Shown here: piece after piece, positions 10,520 to 22,893 of the stretch | Numbering within the stretch: position 1 is the first letter of the stretch | How the letters are laid out: each line of letters starts with the position of its first letter | NCBI RefSeq assembly: GCF_009905375.1 | Contig: NC_133655.1 | Coordinates: forward strand, 163,869,627-163,933,626 | Length of the DNA stretch: 64,000 nucleotides | Direction of reading: 5' to 3' | DNA from: Apium graveolens | Lineage: Eukaryota > Streptophyta > Magnoliopsida > Apiales > Apiaceae | Program-made: the position numbers and the translations under genes | The notes under the pieces: model-generated | Told to the model about the DNA's origin: nothing | Seen by the model: only the letters and a program-made list of their open reading frames with translations | The model's database searches: none

Positions 10520-12868
10520 ATGTCTGAAGAAGAACAAACTCCAACCAAACCCACTAAAACTGAAAAAACTCAAAAGACTCAAACCCACAGTCGACATGAG
10601 ACCATTAGGGTTCCCATACTGAGACCTTCTGAGTATCCCATATGGAAAGTGAAGATGGCTATGTTTCTGGAAGCTACAGATCCAGAATACCTTGACAGAA
10701 TTAATTAAGGACCACATAAGCCAACCAAGCTCTCTGTTGTAGTTGCAGATCAGCCAGCAAAGACCATACCAAAGGAGAAAAGTGAGTATACAGCTGAAGA
10801 TATCTCATCCATTGCCAAGGATGCAAAGGTAAGGCATTTGCTGCATAGTGCCATTGATAATGTCATGTCAAACAGGGTAATTCATTGTAAGACTGCAAAG
10901 GAGATATGGGATGCTTTGGAGACAAGATGTTAGGGAACTGATGCAATCAAGAAGAACAGGAGGACTATACTCGCTCAAGAGTATGAGCACTTTGACTCGA
11001 AAGCTGATGAGTCATTAACTGACTTATATGACAGGTTTATCAAACTCTTGAATGATCTGTCACTGGTGGACAAGGAATATGATCTTAAAGATTCAAATCT
11101 AAAATTTCTCTTAGCTCTTCCTGAAAGTTGGGATTTGAAGTCTACTACTATGAGTGACAACTATGCTCTTGATGAAACTACTCTTTATAAAATTTATGGT
11201 ATGCTCAAGACTTATGAACCTGAGATGGATCAAAGGAGCAAGAGACATGGGAGGAAGTCAAAGAAAGTTGCTCTTAAAGCTGAGGAGGAATCCTCGAAGG
11301 TGGCTATCTCAAAGAAAGACAAAGGAAAGGCTCTCATCATAAAGTCTGATTCAGAATCATCAAGTTCTGATGATGATGATGATTCAGAAACTGAAAGTTT
11401 ACCTGCAATAGATGCTGATGAAGAGATGATGAAATTGTGTGCTCTTATGGTGAAGGGTATCACAAAGATAGCCTATAGGAAATTCAGAAGGGGAAAGAAG
11501 TTTTCCAAGAAAGGTGGAAGTTCTGATAAGAAAGGGTTCAGAAAGTATGAAGGCAAAAGTGCAAAGTCTGACAGAGGAGACAACTCAAATGTCAAATACT
11601 ACAATTATGGTGAAAGAGGCCACATATCTCCTGACTGTAAGAAAGGAAAGAGTGACAAAGGCAAGGCACTTATCACAAAGAAGAAAAGTTGGACAGACTC
11701 TTCAGATTCTGAAGATGAGGTGAATTATGCTTCAATGGCAAATGCTGATGGCAGCCCTGAAACTGTGAATTGAAGGTACCTCAAACAACTTATGCTTTTC
11801 ATACTGATGATATTACTGAGTTGAGATTATATCTTAAACCATGTTTATTAGTTACAGAGATCAAAATTTAACATGTGAAAGATTAACTTCTAAAAATCTT
11901 GCTTATAAGAAAAGGAATGACTATTTGGAAAAAGAGTTAGTTATGTTCCATCAAACTCAGAAAGAAAGAGATGATGCTTTTTATGTTAAAGATGAATTGC
12001 TAAAACTGAATCAATCTCTAAAAACTGAGTTAGAAAAAGAAAGAGATATTATCAGGACTTGGACTAACTCTAGCAGAATAACTCAGAACTTATTAAGTAG
12101 TGGAAACTGGAAAGAGGGCTTAGGTTATGGAGATGATAAAAGTGAAAAAGGAACCGAACAAATTAAGCCAATTATTGTTAAACAGACTGCTAAGCCAAAG
12201 GTAAATCCTGTTAAGTTTATAGCTAAAACTGTAAAGTCTGATTCTGAAAAAATGAAAGAGTCTGTGACAAAAGTTAAGGAAAAGTCAACTTCTAACAAAT
12301 TCGAACAGGATAAACCAGCTGAAGTTAACACAGGCTTAATGACTAAGAAGCAGCTGAAGCATAAGCTGAAAGAAATAAGGAATGTCAACAAGGTAAAGGT
12401 AGCTAGGAAAAATAGGAATGGGAAGGAAAGTGTGAATAAAAGCAATAATTATATGCATGTTCCTAATGCTCCTAGAAAGAAATGTTATAACTTGGAAACT
12501 CTAATCATCTTGCTTCTTTTTGCAGGAAGATTAAGAATATAAACTCTTTATCTCCTAAGTCAGGAGTTAAGAGTCAGTCTGTTAGGTTTAAGCCACAAAA
12601 TCCTTGTTTTCATTGTGGTAGTTTATGGCATTCCATTTATACTTGTAAGGAATATCATAGTTTGTACTCTGATTATTATCAAATAAAACCTTCTTTGAAG
12701 AAAGTTACTTTAATTCCTTCTAGTGTAAAGTCTGATGCAAAGTATGATATAAGTTCTGATAAACAGCATGTTAGCATAAACTCTGATATTAAATCCGCTG
12801 CAAATGGTAACAAACTTAAAAAGGCCAAAGGATCCAATCAAGTCTGGGTCCTTAAAACTAACCATTAG
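10520..12868 (+). pseudogene. gag of Copia-A, decayed
   Basis: Nucleocapsid-type structural protein. The ATG at 10520 opens MSEEEQTPTK, then a gag core (PSEYPIWKVKMAMFLEATDP; later YDRFIKLLNDLS; LALPESWD), a Lys-rich acidic linker with Ser-Asp runs, and three knuckle-like clusters. The first (about 11600, YYNYGERGHISPDC) has lost its first two cysteines. The second (about 12482) is broken by a frameshift. The third (CFHCGSLWHSIYTC, about 12605) is intact in a different frame. A coiled coil lies at about 11880-12060. Stops occur at 10706 and 10931, frame breaks near 11770-11840 and 12490, and a stop at 12866. Inactive. Confidence 0.88.
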
Positions 12869-12880
12869 TGGTCTTTGTGA

Positions 12881-15800
12881 TTGCAGGGCAACAGGAAAAA
12901 CATCCTAGTACTGGATAGTGGATGTTCAGGACATATGACTGGAAATAAAGCCCTGCTCTCAGACTTTGTGGAGAAAGCTGGCCCGGGAGTTTCTTATGGA
13001 GATGGCAACATGGGAAAAACTCTGGGATATGGCAATATTAATCTTGGGAATGTCATTATTGAAACAGTAGCTCTTGTCTCAGGATTTAAACATAATCTGC
13101 TAAGTGTGAGTCAAATCTGTGACAGAGGTTATCATGTGGATTTCTTTGAAGAACATTGTGAAGTTGTAAGCAATTCTACAGGCACAGTGGTTCTGAAAGG
13201 TTACAAGCATGGTAACATTTATGAAGCCAGAATTTCAACAAGTACTGATGGTTCTGCAATATGTCTGTTGAGTAGAGCATCAATTGAAGAAAGCTGGAAT
13301 TGGCACAAAAGACTCTCTCATTTAAATTTCAACAACATAAATGAGCTTGTAAAGAAAGATCTTGTGAGAGGACTTCTAAAATCAGTATTTGCTCCTGATG
13401 GCCTTTGTGATTCATGTCAAAAGGCAAACCAAAGAAAATTTTCTTTCAAGAGAAAAACTGAGTCATCAATTCTTGAGCTTTATCACCTACTGCATGTTGA
13501 TCTATTTGGTCCAGTCAGTGTCATGTCTATTGCAAAGAAGAAATATGTTATGGTTATAGTGGATGAGTTCACAAGGTACACTTGGGTGTACTTCTTGCAC
13601 AAGAAGAATGAAACTACATCTACTCTAAATGATCATGTCAGACAGCTGGATAAGTTGGTCAAAGATTCTGTTAAAATTATAAGAAGTGATAATGGCACTG
13701 AATTAAAGAATTCAATCATTAAAGAGTTCTGCAAAGAGCATGGAATCAAACAGGAATTTACTGCACGTGGAACTCCACAGCAAAATGGAGTTGTAGAAAG
13801 AAAGAACAGGACTCTCATTGAAGTTGCACGAACTATGCTTGATGAAGCAAAGTTGCCAACCTACTTTTGGGCTGAAGCTGTGTAGACTGCTTGTTTTACA
13901 TAGAATGCTACACTCATAAATAAGTATGGAAAAACACCATATGAGATGGTGAAGAAAAAGAAGACAAATCTGAAATACTTTCATGTATTTCATTGCAAGT
14001 GTTTTGTTCTTAAGACTCATCCTGAACAGCTGTCAAAATTTGATCTAAAAGCTGATGAAGGAATTTTTGTTGGATATCCACTTTCCACAAAAGCCTTCAG
14101 AGTCTACAATTTAAGAACAAGGGTTGTCATGGAATCTATCAATGTATCATTTGATGATAAGAAGATTACTGGACTTGAAGATTTCAATGATCATGATCAG
14201 CTGAGATTTAAAAATGAAGACTTAAATTCTGATTCTGTAAATTCTGATGACTTGAAATCTGATCATGTAAGTTCTGATGGGTTAAGTTCTGATGTCATTG
14301 AAACTGTGGTAACAACTCCAAAGGAAAATGCACCTGTCCAGGGGGAGCAAGCTAGAAATTCTACCACATCTCAATACTCTCAAGAAGCATCAGAACCTGT
14401 CACTGGCTCGTCAAGTTCTGATTCATCTAGTTCTGATGAGCCAAATTCTGATAATTCTGGAAACTCTGATACTTCAAATCCTGAAGGATCCAAGTCAAAT
14501 TCTGAAGTCTAAGAGAGCATAACTACAGGGGAGCATCAGAAAATGCTGATGGAGACAGCATGGTTCATGGGGGAGGATCCAGTTCTAGAAGTCAACTTCA
14601 ATCTGCAAGGAAGTGGACCAAATCGCATACACCTGACTTAATAATTGGAGATCCTGAAATAGGTGTCAGAACTAGAACTGCAACATTAAATGAATGTCTC
14701 TATTATTCTTTTCTATCTCAGACTGAACCAAAGAAAGTTGAAGAAGCTCTTCAAGATGCTGATTGGGTGCAAGCAATGCAGGAAGAGTTAAATGAATTTG
14801 AAAGAAATAAAGTCTGGACCCTAGTGCCAAGACCAAAGAACAGATCCATTGTTGGCACAAAATGGGTGTTCGGAAATAAAACTGACAGTGATGGCATAAC
14901 TATAAGGAATAAAGCAAGGCTGGTTGCTAAAGGCTAGTCTCAACATGAGGGTATTGATTATGATTAAACATCTGCACCAGTTGCTAGATTGGAAGCCATA
15001 AGAATCTTATTGGCTTATGTTGCTCACAAAAAGTTTAAATTCTTTCAAATGGATGTGAAAAGTGCTTTTTCTTAATGGAGAATTGGAAGAAGAGGTTTAT
15101 GTTGAACAACCTCCGGGCTTTGTAGATTCAAAATTTCCAAATCATGTCTACAGGCTTGACAAAATACTTTATGGCCTTAAGCAAGCTCCTAGAGTATGGT
15201 ATGAGACTTTAACTCAATTCCTTCTAGAAAGTGGATTTCAAGAGGTACAATTGATAAAACACTGTTCTACCTCAACCATGGAAAGGACCTACTTTTGGTA
15301 CAAATATAAGTTGATGATATCATATTTGGTTCTACAAATGCCAAACTCTGTGAAAGGTTTGCAAAACTAATGCAGTCAAGATATCAAATGAGTATGATGG
15401 GAGAACTCAGCTATTTTCTGGGACTTCAAGTCAAGCAAAATGAGGAAGGTACATTTATCTTTCAATCCAAGTACACCAGAAATTTACTGAAGAAATTTGG
15501 AATACAAGATTGTTCAACTGCATCCACTTCCATGGCTACTGCAACTAAGTTAGATAAAGATACTGGTTCATCAGTAGATATTACTAACTACAAAGGTATG
15601 ATTGGCTCTTTACTCTATTTAACTGCAAGTAGACCTGATATCATGTATGCTACCTGTCTTTGTGCAAGATTTCATGCTGATCCAAGAGAACCTCACTTAA
15701 TCGCTATGAAAAGAATTCTCAAGTACATCAAGGGTACAGCTGATCTAGGATTGTGGTATCCTAGATAATCAGATTTTAAGCTAATAGGTACTCAGATACA

Positions 15801-16262
15801 GATTTTGCAGGATGCAAAATAGACAGGAAAAGAACTAGTGGAAGCTGCCAATTTCTTGGAGGCAGATTTGTTTCTTGGTTTAGCAAGAAACAGAAGTCAA
15901 TTTCCACATCAACTGCAGAAGCAGAATATATTGCTGCAGGAAGCTGTTGTGAACATATTCTTTGCGTGAACAATCAGTTACTGGATTATGGGTTAGAATT
16001 TTCTAAAATACCTATTTACTGTGATAATCAAAGTGCTATTGCTATGACAGGTAATCCAGTTCAACACTCAATGATAAAGCACATCAGCATTAGGTACCAT
16101 TTCATAAGGGAACATGTGATGGAAGGTACAGTGAAATTGCATTTTGTTCTAACAGATCAACAACTAGCAGATATCTTCACAAAACCACTATGTGAAGCTA
16201 CTTTTACAAGACTGGTAAATGAATTTGGAATGGTTTCAGGTTCTTTCTCTAAATCTGCTTAG
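12881..16262 (+). pseudogene. pol of Copia-A (PR, INT, RT, RNase H), decayed
   Basis: Polyprotein in the Copia order. Protease has LDSGCSGHMTG (about 12910). The GAG-pre-integrase zinc region has WHKRLSHL and CDSCQ. The integrase triad is visible as HVDLFGP, IRSDNGTE and PQQNGVVERKNRT. Then come a Ser/Asp-rich linker (14220-14510), reverse transcriptase ([29 protein letters not shown]) and RNase H with the late motif QLADIFTKPL. Breaks are stops at 13883, 13901, 14510, 14935, 14962 and 15766, and frameshifts near 14515, 15065, 15240 and 15960. The catalytic VDD is out of frame with its surroundings near 15312. It would act in virus-like particles if whole; this copy cannot. Confidence 0.93.
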
Positions 16263-17614
16263 TTTTTGTTCTCATGCATCAGACTTTATGATCAGTGTTT
16301 ACAGATTGTCTTATCTTCATGTAATATGTGCTTAAATTGAAATTTATTAAATGTTGATTGTTATTTGATGTGGATCTATATACTCTTATAAGTGTTTTGA
16401 ATATTCTGTGACAATTCAATCCAATGAGGATAATTGTGCTAGATGCTGACCTAGTAGTCTTTAACATACTAGAAATCCCATGTTTGAATTAGTTATTTAT
16501 GTGGAAATTCATTAACACAAGCAAATTCTGATATTGAGCTTAGTCAAGTTTACTTTGTGTATCTTATTACTAAGTCACAAACTAGATTCTTGCTTCTTAT
16601 CTGTCAAATTCTGATGTCAGTAAATCTTAAGGATGAACTAAATGCGGATAAGTCTCACTTATCAAAAGAAAAGAAAAGAAAAGAAAAGTCAGGTACTACT
16701 TTGAGATCTAGAGTAAATATGTGAAAGGGAAGACCCAAGTGCATTGCTGGTATTAAGTAATATGCATTAGAAAAGCAAATAAATTTTTCTTGGTGACTTT
16801 TCACATTCTCTGATTACTGGAGAAATACTCTGATAATAGCATAAATTCTGATAAGCAGTTCTGACTCACTTACACTAAGAAGCCATTGTAAAAAGGAATT
16901 TCAAAAGATGCATAAAATGAGCACAAACAGTTGAGGTGGACTCCTCCATAAATTTGTTCTATAGTAGACTTCATGATTGATGACAAATTTTAAGGTTTTT
17001 TCTTAGTTATGTCTTATTTCTAAGATGTATTGAAGTCTATTAGACTTTAACCTTTATCTGATATTCTGCTGATTACACACACTTTCACTCCATATGAATG
17101 ATGAAAATTACTGTGGTGATTAAGTTGTTTCCGACAAACAGTTAAGTGTCATATGCATAAATTCTGAGGACAAGTTCCGATGGAAGTTCTGATGATTAAA
17201 CTCTTAGGAAAACAAGTCAGTATTTGTATGAAGAATTACAGAAACAAACATTCACTTTTTGAGTACAGAAGCCATATTCTCATGACCATTAAGTTCTGAT
17301 AATAGTCAAGTTCTGATGTAAATCCTGATGGAAACTCTGATGCTTACATGGCATTATTTATTTACTTGACTTATTTTTGGTAAATACTGAACGGTAATAT
17401 TTAATCAAAATATAATTAGGTGAGATAAAAACAGTCATAATCATTAAGGGTTAGTGGTAAACGTGTCTATCCTGAAAAACTGCATGTGCACGGTAATTAT
17501 TGCTTATTTACCGTGCCCATTAACTCCTGCTTTAACTTTTTACTGACTGTTCACACGTTGCCAGGTGTAAATTGTCTGCCATGCTTCAAAAATATAACTG
17601 TTGAGTGGAGAGAG
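16263..17614 (+). other. Non-coding spacer between pol and aORF of Copia-A, with motif copies
   Basis: No credible coding sequence. It holds at least nine exact or near copies of the subfamily motif, all in the same orientation: AAATTCTGAT at 16523, 16606 and 16843; AAGTTCTGAT at 17184, 17291 and 17308; AAGTTCCGAT at 17172; AAATCCTGAT at 17320; AAACTCTGAT at 17332. A short AAAAG microsatellite sits at about 16667-16689. The last motif is about 270 bp upstream of the putative internal TATA box. Confidence 0.8.
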
Positions 17615-17781
17615 TATATATATATGGGAGTTACAAGATTTTCTAATCTTTTACTTATTTTTCTATTCTTAATCTCTCTTATTCTCTCTCTCTCTCTCTA
17701 ATATTCTCTGAAGCATTTTCTTACAGGACTTTTATCAAACACCTTGCCCACACTTTCTTTCTCACTTAATTTCTTACAGAG
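17615..17781 (+). promoter_or_regulatory. Putative internal promoter and leader of aORF (Copia-A)
   Basis: A TATATATATA run at 17615-17624 is followed by a CT-rich stretch (17640-17700), like the pyrimidine patch of plant core promoters, and by the ATG at 17782. Two acceptor-like sites (TTTTCTTACAG near 17727; AATTTCTTACAG ending at 17780) also precede the ATG, so a spliced mRNA is an alternative. Copia-C has a TATAAAAG box in the equivalent place. Confidence 0.5.
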
Positions 17782-18572
17782 ATGGCACCAAAAGACTTGA
17801 TTTTCAATGGAGCTAAGTTTATTCCTAACAACTACTCGTCTATTCTTAGCAAGGATGAAGCTCCATCGAAACTTCACTTTATTCAGGATTTCCTTGCTAA
17901 TTCTGATATTGGGTATGCTTTGACCCAACCTAAAGCAATCTCTGGAACCCAAGTGCTGGAGTTTTGGAGAAGTGGAATCTATGATGATGGTGGTGCTAAA
18001 GGGTCCCCAAGTATCATCTTTACAACAGGGGAGGATGAGCATGTCGTGACTTTGGCTACAGTTTGCCAAACATTGCAACTACCTGAGAATTGCATTTATT
18101 CGACTATTGAGGAGCTAGTTCTTCAACAGATGATGGCCAGTCTGGGGTATGAAAAGACATTGGCAAAGCTGGGTCAATTGAAGAGACCTTACATAAGTTG
18201 GGAATGGAGTTTCTTCTTTGACTGCATTACAAAGGTCTTCGCCAACAAATGTTCTAATTTCGATGCAATCCCTATACTCAGTCAACAAATCGGGTATGCT
18301 CTCATTAATCAAACTGATTTTGATTATGCAAGTGCTTTTTAGGCTTTATTGGGGATAGGATGACAGAAGATAGGAATACTGTCTATTTTGCTAGATTCTG
18401 TCAGCTTATTTATAGTTTTTGTTGTGCTGATAAGCCCCAATTAGCTAGTGAATTAATTCCACCATTTAGACTAGCTAAAAGAGCTTTTAATGACTTATTA
18501 TCTACTGATAATAAGAAGGCTGTGTTGAGACCCCTCCAAATTCCTATATCCGTCAAACAAGCCTTAATAAAC
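17782..18572 (+). pseudogene. aORF of Copia-A, N-terminal part
   Basis: Starts MAPKDLIFNGAKFIP. A globular-looking region has conserved aromatic and Leu positions (IGYALTQPKAISGTQVLEFW; WEWSFFFDCITKVF; SNFDAIPILS; VYFARFCQLIYSF) that align with the Copia-C copy (SYAMPESP; EWSYLCDVVTKIF; SNFDSVNIS; VYYARFFMMLANHI). A one-base frameshift lies near 18340. LARD-1 inserted at 18572/18573 after codons for ALIN; the reading frame resumes exactly after the duplicated TAAAC at 28421-28425. I cannot assign the fold. It is not gag, protease, integrase, RT or RNase H. Membrane segments are not obvious, so a classical envelope is not supported by this part. Confidence 0.8.
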
Positions 18573-19151
18573 TGTAATATCCCATATTTTCAAATATTAT
18601 TATTATTATTTGGAATTATTTATGTGATTTTTATGTGAATTTTGGTGAATTAGCTGATAATTGGAATTGATGTTTGGGTGTTTATATGTGATATTATTTG
18701 AGTATTTGAATTTTTATATGTCCAGAATAAAATATAGATAATTGTGATATTTTTCTGGTAATTTTTGGACTGTTATATGATTTTATAATGATTTATGGAT
18801 TTATTAATTATTTTCTGAGTAATTACAAAATTATTTTATAAAGTCGGGAATCATTCAACTTCAACCGTTTTAGCGTTTTTACAACCCGAAACTCTTCCGA
18901 AAACTCCATCCTAACCTAATCCGGTAATTTCGGACATTTTTCGTGTTTTGACTTTTTCGATCTGGATTACGGTTTGACCAGTGCGTGTCCCGACGCAAGA
19001 TTTTCAATATGATAACCATTTTGATAAATCAACAACACCCGTATTCTCGAGAGACGGGATATTTTTAGATTATTTTCGTATATGGTGTTTTATGAAAAGC
19101 CCGGTTTTGATAATTATCCAAATCTGGTATTGAATTGTATCATTTTTATAG

Positions 19152-19237
19152 TTACTTAGCGGCTAAGTAATCTATTTTTGGATCATTTTGTAGTTACTTA
19201 GCGGCTAAGTAACTAATTTAACGATCCAAAATGATCC
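19152..19237. promoter_or_regulatory. Paired palindromes within an inverted repeat, upstream of TATA
   Basis: TTACTTAGCGGCTAAGTAA occurs at 19152-19170 and again at 19194-19212. The arms are 9 bp with one central base. The second copy is itself enclosed by an 11-bp perfect inverted repeat, GGATCATTTTG (19180-19190) and CAAAATGATCC (19227-19237). The TATA box starts 24 bp after the last arm. Confidence 0.85.
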
Positions 19238-19260
19238 AGAACGAACCAATATTCCATAAA

Positions 19261-19268
19261 TATAAATA
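19261..19268 (+). promoter_or_regulatory. TATA box of LARD-1 5' LTR
   Basis: TATAAATA, followed by a long transcribed leader typical of such LTRs. The 3' LTR copy is at 24810-24817. Confidence 0.7.
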
Positions 19269-22200
19269 GCCTATTTTTTATTTCATTTATTTCGTTTATT
19301 CATTTGCAACCAGTAAAAATACTATAAATACAGAGAAAACCCTAGAAAACCGATATGTTCCTGAAAATCAATCGTACGAACGAAGGCGTTATCGAACTCC
19401 GCTTCGGGCGTGCAGCATATCAAAACGAAGCTATCGAAATCTTCTTTCTGAATCAATCATCATTTTTTGCCCAGGAATCAAGGTATTTTTCTTATTTAAT
19501 TATTTTAATTCGAATTATTTAGTGAATAAAAATTGAATTTTTACGGATATGATTATTTGAGTGTTTTGATGATTCCATGTTGTAGAGCATGTTTTTCTGG
19601 TCAATTTCATATATTATACTTCAAAAATAGAGTTCAATATCATGTAGTAATTAAGCTTTGATTTTCTGAAAATTATTTTAATATGTGTTCTTGGTGTTCT
19701 TGAAGAATTCTGAAAATCAAAGTCAATTTTGAAGGTTTTATTGAACACCAAATCACAAGTATTTGTAACCGTTGTGAAGCCCTTAATGAGAGCTATCTGT
19801 TCGTACCTATATCATCAATAGAGGTTGATTATTTAATAAATTTGATTTTTCAATTTAATTAGTTAAATTCGGTTTTTGATTTTAAGTAATTGTTTGTTTG
19901 ATTTGAAGTTAGATTATCATTCCTGGGAGTCTGAGGATTGATTTTGTATATTAATATGTTAATTTTGGTTGCGAATCACTCATGTTCGTATGTTCGCCGG
20001 ATTCTTTGTCGGTGTTATTTGATTTCTGCCGGAGAAGACGATGAAGTCGTCGTCGGTGTTAGCAAATCGAGTATCTGTACTGTAGGAAAGAATTAGAATG
20101 ATTTTGCAGCAAGAACGGAGTGAAATCGTCCTATTTTGTCCCAAGCGGAGGTCGCCGGAGTCCAGTGAATACTCGCTGGAAACTGGAATTTTCCAGAAAC
20201 CGGTCGGAGTTCTTCCCAACCCGGTTCCTTCTTCCCCAACCCGAGTTTCAACCCGGCTACGACCCAACTTCAATCCGTTTTTCCCAATTGCAAAACTCAA
20301 AAATCTGTTTCTGCCTTTTCTGATTTAAAAATAGTTCAAAATTCTTTTCTTATATACAAAATTCAATTTTATTTTTATTTTGAAAATTATTATTTTAATC
20401 CTGAAAATTTATTTTTAATTCAAAAATAAATCCAAATTATTTAATTAATTAATTTTAGTTGATAATTAATTATTTAATTAGTCAAATAATTTAAATATTA
20501 ATTGATTAATTATTTTAATTAGTTATTAATTAATTTTAATTGATTATTTAATTATATTTAATTATTTATTTTGATTTAAAAATTGCGAAAAATAGTTTCG
20601 AGCTATAAAATATTATTTTAAATTATTTTCCAAGCTCGATAATTCTTATAAAAATATTTTCGGGTGTTCGAGCCCTATTATTTAATTATTAAATGATTCG
20701 AAGTCCAATTTTTATTTCAAAAATGTTCAAAAATTCATAATAAATCAACCGTTCGTCCGTTTAATACGAAACGAACGCCTCTAGACTCAGAAAAATATTC
20801 CGCTTTCATTAAAAATACTTTCGAGACCCAAATACTTTTGTTTCGAAAGTTCGCTTGTTTTACGAATCATTCTGAGTCGATTATTGATCGATAAATCAGA
20901 TTTTTGACCCGATTTCAGTTTTAAACGTACCGAGTCGAACCTTTTGATGAACCGAGTCATATATGATATGAATTATATGATACATGAGTTATGTGTTTAT
21001 GTGTTATATGAATTATGTGTGTATGTGGATCAAGAGTCCTGTGATTATCTGTTATATTTATGTATGGGCTACCGTATGGGTAGACGATAGGCTTTTGACG
21101 CGTAGTTCGTCGAGTGATTATCGTTTAGGAGATTAAAGTTATATATTTTAATTATAGATGCGGATCGTTCAAGTGATCAGGACAAGACGTTGGATAAAGA
21201 ATGAGATGGAATGGTATTGGATATCTGACTTCTAGCAATAGCAGGAGCAACATATCAATAAAGTGTTGAAAAGAAGGACGGTGATGTTTTGAGACAGATT
21301 GCCAGAATAGATACGTCTTTGCGAGTGTGACTAACTACTAAAACCCAAAGGCAAGTATCCCTATCATCATTTATTTTTCAAGTGATATTTATTTTAAATC
21401 TTATCCTGCAAGTATTGCTTACCTTAGTTCGGAATAGATATTTTACATATCGTTGAATTAAATAATTCTGTTTATGCAAATACTCATCTGCTATTCTATG
21501 TTCAAAATAGTCAAGTGATTTTACTTATCCAGTTATCGGATATATAAATATTTTGGATTTTGAAATAAGTGATTTGGTTGCGAATATTCCTACCTAAGAA
21601 TTGGGGGAATAAAATTATTTCGGGTGTCGATTATTATGACCCCATTTCAATAAAAGGTTTTAAGATTGGATCATAATTGCGTAAGTGACCGGGACGGACG
21701 GTCCAGCGGAGGGCTATTTCTAAGTGCCATATAGAATATTATGACACAATTTTTGCCACAGGAATGTATATTGCCTTTTGTTTGAGTACTCATGTTTTTG
21801 GGGTCACGTTTCTACGAATCATGACGTTGTGCTATCATACGGGCTGATCAGCATGTGATAGTATGTCCGTCGGAGAATGATCCTAATCTAAATTATCATA
21901 TCATTTTTGATAAACTGTTTCTGTTTTGGAATATTGGTGAAATGCAGTTTTGATTCAGATTCTGATTTATGCTGATACTTATGTTGTTGTTAAATATCAA
22001 AGGTGGTATTAGTATAGATGATTAATGTTGACTTCAGTATGGGTGTTGTGAGCATCAAAGTTCGTATTGATATCTAATTTGATATGACAGCAAAATAAGT
22101 ATTAATTTGAAGAGTTCAGTTTCGAGTAAAGTTTATGATTCAATCCATAATCATTGTTTCTTGTTATTATTGTTTACGATATTTCCGTAAACATTGTTTT

Positions 22201-22881
22201 ACGAGTTTGATTCTCGTCAAGATTCAAAGTATTGTTGAAGCATTTCGCTCAAAAATATCAAAATGGTTTTGAATACAATTAAGGAATCAATTCTGGGATT
22301 CCTCAACTAAAATTTTATGATTCAGCAATTATAATTTTAAATATTCTGCTCTAATGCAGATGTCGATTTTATATCAAAATGACCCTATATTCGCTATAAT
22401 GATCTTGCTAAGCATTTCTTTCGCTCATACTTGCCTATTTTCAAATTTAACCTCCAGTAAGGATTAGCTTGCGCTGCTTAGCTGCGTAATTCGAGGAGGC
22501 AAAGAAGAAGCTTTTGGAAGGTGGTTGGTCCAGAGTTTGCGAACTAGTGTAAGTTTTATTGTGTAAAGTTATTTATATTATATTATATTATAATTGTGTT
22601 ATTTTTTGGCCTAGTATACTTCTTTTCGATGTTATACTAGCGGGTTAGTTTTGACTTGGAAATTATTGAAAAGAGTTTTAAAGAGAAAGTAAAAAATTAT
22701 TTTGGAATTTGGGATTCTTGTTTCTAGGACTGTAACCTTAAAAGATCTTGGAGTAGTTTGGGGTCATAAATGATAAATATCTTCCGCTAGCATTTATTTA
22801 TTAATTTAACAGGTTAATTTGGATTAAGGTTTTATAGTGACGACCAAATCCCCTGACCCCGGATTTGGGGTCGTTACAGGT

Positions 22882-22893
22882 TGGTATCAGAGC
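22882..22893 (+). promoter_or_regulatory. Primer-binding site of LARD-1
   Basis: TGGTATCAGAGC (initiator-Met tRNA type), 3 nt after the LTR end. Confidence 0.95.

Larger units (their letters stand above)
18573..22878 (+). repeat. LARD-1 5' LTR
   Basis: TGTAATATCCC...GGGGTCGTTACA. U3 holds two copies of a 19-bp palindrome and a TATAAATA box (19261-19268). R/U5 is more than 3.5 kb. A CCGGAG-rich leader stretch (20030-20330) carries a 76-codon ORF (20098-20328), and AT-rich DNA follows. The segment with GACCCCGGATTTGGGG before the end is shared with the LARD-2 LTR. Confidence 0.95.

Noticed and set aside
16667..16689. AAAAG repeat as a regulatory array
   Set aside because: A short simple microsatellite, too common to be informative.
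17740..18078. Minus-strand ORF 17698-18078 opposite the aORF start
   Set aside because: It is the antisense shadow of the aORF, whose protein is conserved in Copia-C.
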